DNA of 17,184 nucleotides from Candidatus Fermentibacterota bacterium (GTDB lineage: Bacteria > JAFGKV01), in contig JAUXFG010000081.1 in the NCBI GenBank assembly GCA_030620115.1, positions 1 through 17,184 on the forward strand, read 5' to 3'. How positions within the stretch are numbered: the first letter of the stretch is position 1; each line of letters opens with the position of its first letter. The position numbers and the translations under genes were made by a program. Shown piece after piece: positions 14,819-17,184 of this stretch. The notes beneath the pieces were generated by a model. The model did no database searches and had not been told where the DNA came from. It saw only the letters and a list, made by a program, of their open reading frames with translations.

Positions 14819-16549
14819 TTAGTGGGCAAGTGAGCCACTGATGAAGGATCCTGATGGCCGCGAGAATCGGTCAAAAACCTCTCCGTCCCGGGCGATTGCT
14901 TCGACGGTGATGTTGGTTCCGGAGACGTGAACCGAAATCCAATGTGCACGTTTCTTGCAGAGGCGACTCCATGATCGCTTGGGGCCTCTTGTATCATATA
15001 GGGGAGCGCCACCGCCCGCGGTGACCAGATAGACCGTTCCGCTGAGATCGCGCCTTCCGGCCTTCAATGGCCAGGTCACCTCGTAGCCGTGATCATGCCC
15101 GGAGAATACTATGGATATCCCTGCCCATTCGAAAAGCGGACAGAGCTCGGTTCTCACCGAAAGATCACTGCCGTGTTTCCTACTGGAGTACGGGGGCGCA
15201 TGCAGTACCGCGAAACTGGGTATATCGGGGGAAATGCGCCAGGATGTGAGTACTGATTCCGCAAAGGCTCTCTGCGGTGATCCCTTTTCATAGGGGAGTT
15301 CCGAATCGAGCACGAGAAACCGGGCAGGCCCAAAAGAAAATGCATAGTAGTACTCCCGGCCTGGAAAGTGGAAGACCTCGCCAAAGATCGGAGACTCCTC
15401 TTCGTGATTGCCGGGGGCCATCATGTACGGCGTGGTGGCTGCGAGCGGATGACTGGAGGCAAGGCTTCTGTTCCACTGGTTTTCATCCCATCCCGAATCC
15501 ATGAAATCACCCGTGTCAAGGATCAGTTGCGGTGATTCGTGTGCCGCCATGGCGGCAAGCACATCGGATTGTCCTTTCGTGTCACCAATGACGCAGAATC
15601 GCAACTCGTCAGCCTCCGGCATCACAAAGCTGTAGGTGGGGCCATTCTGAGCAACACGGTAGTAGTGCCGCTCCCCGGGTTGCAGCGAGGAGATGGTATA
15701 GAAGCTTCCTCCGGCATCATGTTTGAGTCTCTTGGAGGAAAGCTTCCCGGGACTCTTTCCTATCCACACGGACTTCTCTTGCTCCGCATTCCTAAATGCC
15801 ATCACCACGGATGCTCCGGACGGATCACCTACCGAGAGATAGGGCGACCGATCCCCCGGGGTTCCACGGCGTAGGCCCCAGTTGTGGACACGGGCGGCAA
15901 TCTCGACATGATTCCCAATTCGCCTGACCAGGTGGATCTTCTCTCCGTTCTTGTCTCGGCCCTTTGTTCCCCAACCCCCCAGCGTGAACTCCATGGCCGC
16001 CCGATCACCAGGACCTACAAGGAGCTTACCGAACCAGTGGCCATGACCCAGGTGGGTGAGCGGGAACACGCGTGGGCGCCACCTGCCATCAGGTGTCATG
16101 CCGAGGCCAAAGAGGCTGCCGGCCACGTATACTGTTCTGTCTTCCGGGGTATCCTGAGGAATCTCGACACGGATCTTGAGGAGCACCTGTCGGACTCTCA
16201 CCAACTTGGTGGCACTCCCTCGTTTCCCCCGCACGGTTGTCCACGTTGCCACCAGATGGATAGGACCACTTTCTTTATCGGTAGGCCACCAGAATGTGAA
16301 GCCCGGCGTTTCCGGGACGCGTGAAAGCGAAACATGGCCCGCGGTGACCGAGGCTGCGATAAGAGATTCGCCGGGCGCGGCTTGGACAGTGGCAACGCAG
16401 AGGCCGCCAACCGATCCTTCATCACGGATTATTGTACCGTCGCCACCTCGGACCACCAGCGATGCCGCGTAGGGTGATTCGCCCAGGAGCGACAGCAACA
16501 GCCAAACCATGGTCGAGACAATTGCAGGTCGCATGGGGAAAGGGCTCAT
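14819..16549 (-). CDS. Secreted calcineurin-type metallophosphoesterase with Ig-like, CBM20-like and PAP-N domains
   Basis: From the ATG at 16549 the product has 576 residues. A signal peptide (RPAIVSTMVWLLLSLLGESPYAA, cleavage near 29) leads an Ig-like region (about 30-120). Next comes a starch-binding-like domain (about 125-225: RTVYVAGS ... MEFTLGGWGTKGRDKNGEKI ... VHNW), then a fibronectin-like domain as in purple acid phosphatases (about 232-310: PYLSVGDPSGASVVMAF, LQPGERHYYRV). The metal-binding core is complete: GDTKG (Asp323), DTGDFMD (Asp348), GNHE (Asn381-His382), LHAPPY (His450) and GHDHGYE (His485, His487). The tyrosine that purple acid phosphatases carry after GD..is Asp here, so it is a general metallophosphoesterase of that branch. 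Likely exported hydrolase of phosphate esters; the carbohydrate-binding-like domain hints at a phosphorylated glycan, unproven. The frame is open to 16834, but that part overlaps the EIIA gene; the ATGA overlap at 16546-16549 marks the true start. Confidence 0.85.
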   Translation of the reverse strand: MSPFPMRPAIVSTMVWLLLSLLGESPYAASLVVRGGDGTIIRDEGSVGGLCVATVQAAPGESLIAASVTAGHVSLSRVPETPGFTFWWPTDKESGPIHLVATWTTVRGKRGSATKLVRVRQVLLKIRVEIPQDTPEDRTVYVAGSLFGLGMTPDGRWRPRVFPLTHLGHGHWFGKLLVGPGDRAAMEFTLGGWGTKGRDKNGEKIHLVRRIGNHVEIAARVHNWGLRRGTPGDRSPYLSVGDPSGASVVMAFRNAEQEKSVWIGKSPGKLSSKRLKHDAGGSFYTISSLQPGERHYYRVAQNGPTYSFVMPEADELRFCVIGDTKGQSDVLAAMAAHESPQLILDTGDFMDSGWDENQWNRSLASSHPLAATTPYMMAPGNHEEESPIFGEVFHFPGREYYYAFSFGPARFLVLDSELPYEKGSPQRAFAESVLTSWRISPDIPSFAVLHAPPYSSRKHGSDLSVRTELCPLFEWAGISIVFSGHDHGYEVTWPLKAGRRDLSGTVYLVTAGGGAPLYDTRGPKRSWSRLCKKRAHWISVHVSGTNITVEAIARDGEVFDRFSRPSGSFISGSLAH

Positions 16550-16989
16550 GATTGGCTCAGTATCGCGGATCGAATCATTTGAGCCGCCACGGCTGGTTTC
16601 GCGCGTATCATTTTCTGCTCTTTGTGTTTGAAGAGCCGTAGCAGGGAGGCGAGCACTTGGAGATACTGCTTCTGACGCCCTTCGGGGCCCAGAATAAGGC
16701 ATATGAGTTCTATCTTCTTGCCTGGTCCGAAATCCACGCCTCGAGGACATCTGGCCAAAACAACATAGAAGCCCTTGAGTTCGGACAGTCTTGCGTGGGG
16801 CATTGCCAAGAGAGGGCTGACCACCGTTGGGCACTGCCTCTCTCGTTGGAGCACTGCCTGAAGGAGCCTCCCAGGCGGCACATGTTTGATACTGGACGAG
16901 AGGCTCCTGACCATGAGTTCAAGCAGGCTCTCCCGGAAGCACTTCTCCATGTCGATGACACGAACGGGTTCCATAAGGAGTGGATCCAT
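16546..16989 (-). CDS. PtsN-like PTS EIIA (fructose/nitrogen type) protein
   Basis: The 147-residue protein is a single EIIA type-2 domain. LLAMPHARLSE at 60-70 is the phosphorylation site, with His65 as the residue that would take phosphate from HPr/NPr (family: .A.PH...). The following FYVVLARCPRGVDFG and ELICLILGPEGRQKQYLQVLASLLRLF match the family's ...ARL..GI.F.....V.LVF.L..P.....YL..LA.L. pattern. No EIIB, EIIC or HPr is adjacent, so it is more likely regulatory, like PtsN, than part of a sugar permease. The first strand region (1-50) is poorly conserved. ATG at 16989 has GGAGG 7 bases upstream (16997-17001). The stop overlaps the start of the metallophosphoesterase by ATGA, so the two are co-translated. 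Confidence 0.85.
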   Translation of the reverse strand: MDPLLMEPVRVIDMEKCFRESLLELMVRSLSSSIKHVPPGRLLQAVLQRERQCPTVVSPLLAMPHARLSELKGFYVVLARCPRGVDFGPGKKIELICLILGPEGRQKQYLQVLASLLRLFKHKEQKMIRAKPAVAAQMIRSAILSQS

Positions 16990-16996
16990 GGGGCTT

Positions 16997-17001
16997 CCTC
17001 C
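16997..17001 (-). promoter_or_regulatory. Shine-Dalgarno GGAGG for the EIIA gene
   Basis: GGAGG on the minus strand, 7 bases before ATG at 16989. It supports this start over Met6. Confidence 0.7.
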
Positions 17002-17066
17002 ATCTCAGATTCCAATGAAGAGAAATAATAGGGCATCCCCAGGAGGGGCAACATGGCTGGAAGAGG

Positions 17067-17184
17067 AATCTGGCAATCTGGCAATCCAAAATCGACCGAT
17101 GGAGGGATTGGGGTTCGGGGTTCAGGGTTCAGATGACGGAGAGAGGAGGTGGGAGAGATTCTTCGCTCCTTGCAGTCGCTCAGA
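17067..17184. repeat. Composite repeat cut by the window end (copy D)
   Basis: AATCTGGC is repeated at 17067-17087. Heptads GGGGTTC, GGGGTTC, AGGGTTC occupy 17110-17130, followed by GATGACGGA (17132-17140, one change from GATGATGGA). The first arm of the GTCATTCTGAG-family inverted repeat runs from 17156 (AGATTCTTCGC ... GTCGCTCAGA) to the window end. The second arm would lie outside. Confidence 0.75.

Noticed and set aside
16550-16834. 95-residue N-terminal extension of the metallophosphoesterase frame
   Set aside because: It overlaps the EIIA gene in another frame and precedes a clear signal peptide; the ATGA junction at 16546-16549 gives a better start.
17025-17051. Promoter for the EIIA gene (TTGCCC, 15 bases, TATTAT on the minus strand)
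   Set aside because: The spacer is too short and the -35 match partial; the sigma factors of this organism are unknown.

Overview
The window reads as a chromosomal segment of a bacterium with somewhat more G+C than A+T. It probably belongs to the FCB superphylum (Bacteroidota/Chlorobi/Fibrobacterota) or a neighbouring candidate phylum. This is an inference from three things: a gingipain-type C25 peptidase, a DUF2723 (TMEM260-like) membrane glycosyltransferase, and abundant short intergenic repeats containing GTCATTCTGAG/AAGAATCT words. No rRNA, tRNA, CRISPR array, transposase or phage gene was seen.

Layout. On the plus strand, bases 1-188 hold the end of an FKBP-type peptidyl-prolyl isomerase. 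A repeat-rich gap follows, then one large gene (521-4081) for a secreted multidomain C25 cysteine peptidase. All other genes are on the minus strand. In their direction of transcription (right to left) they are: a PtsN-like PTS EIIA protein and a secreted calcineurin-type metallophosphoesterase, joined by a 4-base ATGA overlap (16989-14819); tilS (14546-13101); ftsH, folP and cdaA (12705-8962), with ftsH and folP also joined by an ATGA overlap; the DUF2723 glycosyltransferase and a small exported protein, 7 bases apart (8264-5312); and an S-adenosylmethionine-decarboxylase-like protein (4944-4135) that converges on the C25 gene.

Functionally, tilS-ftsH-folP-cdaA is a housekeeping block: tRNA-Ile lysidine formation, membrane protein quality control, folate synthesis and c-di-AMP synthesis. 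It ends at a convincing hairpin terminator. The other genes deal with the cell surface, with regulation, and possibly with polyamines.

The most unusual content is intergenic. At least eight short arrays with a 7-base period occur, and their seven-letter word changes from site to site. Five of them run into the same GATGATGGA-type box (GATGACGGA in one). That box is followed either by a long inverted repeat or by a module carrying the palindrome TCCGCCAGCTGGCGGA. A separate 27-base repeat occurs as an inverted pair before the C25 gene and as a third copy after it. These look like modular, non-coding repeat elements. No cargo gene or enzyme is visibly attached to them.
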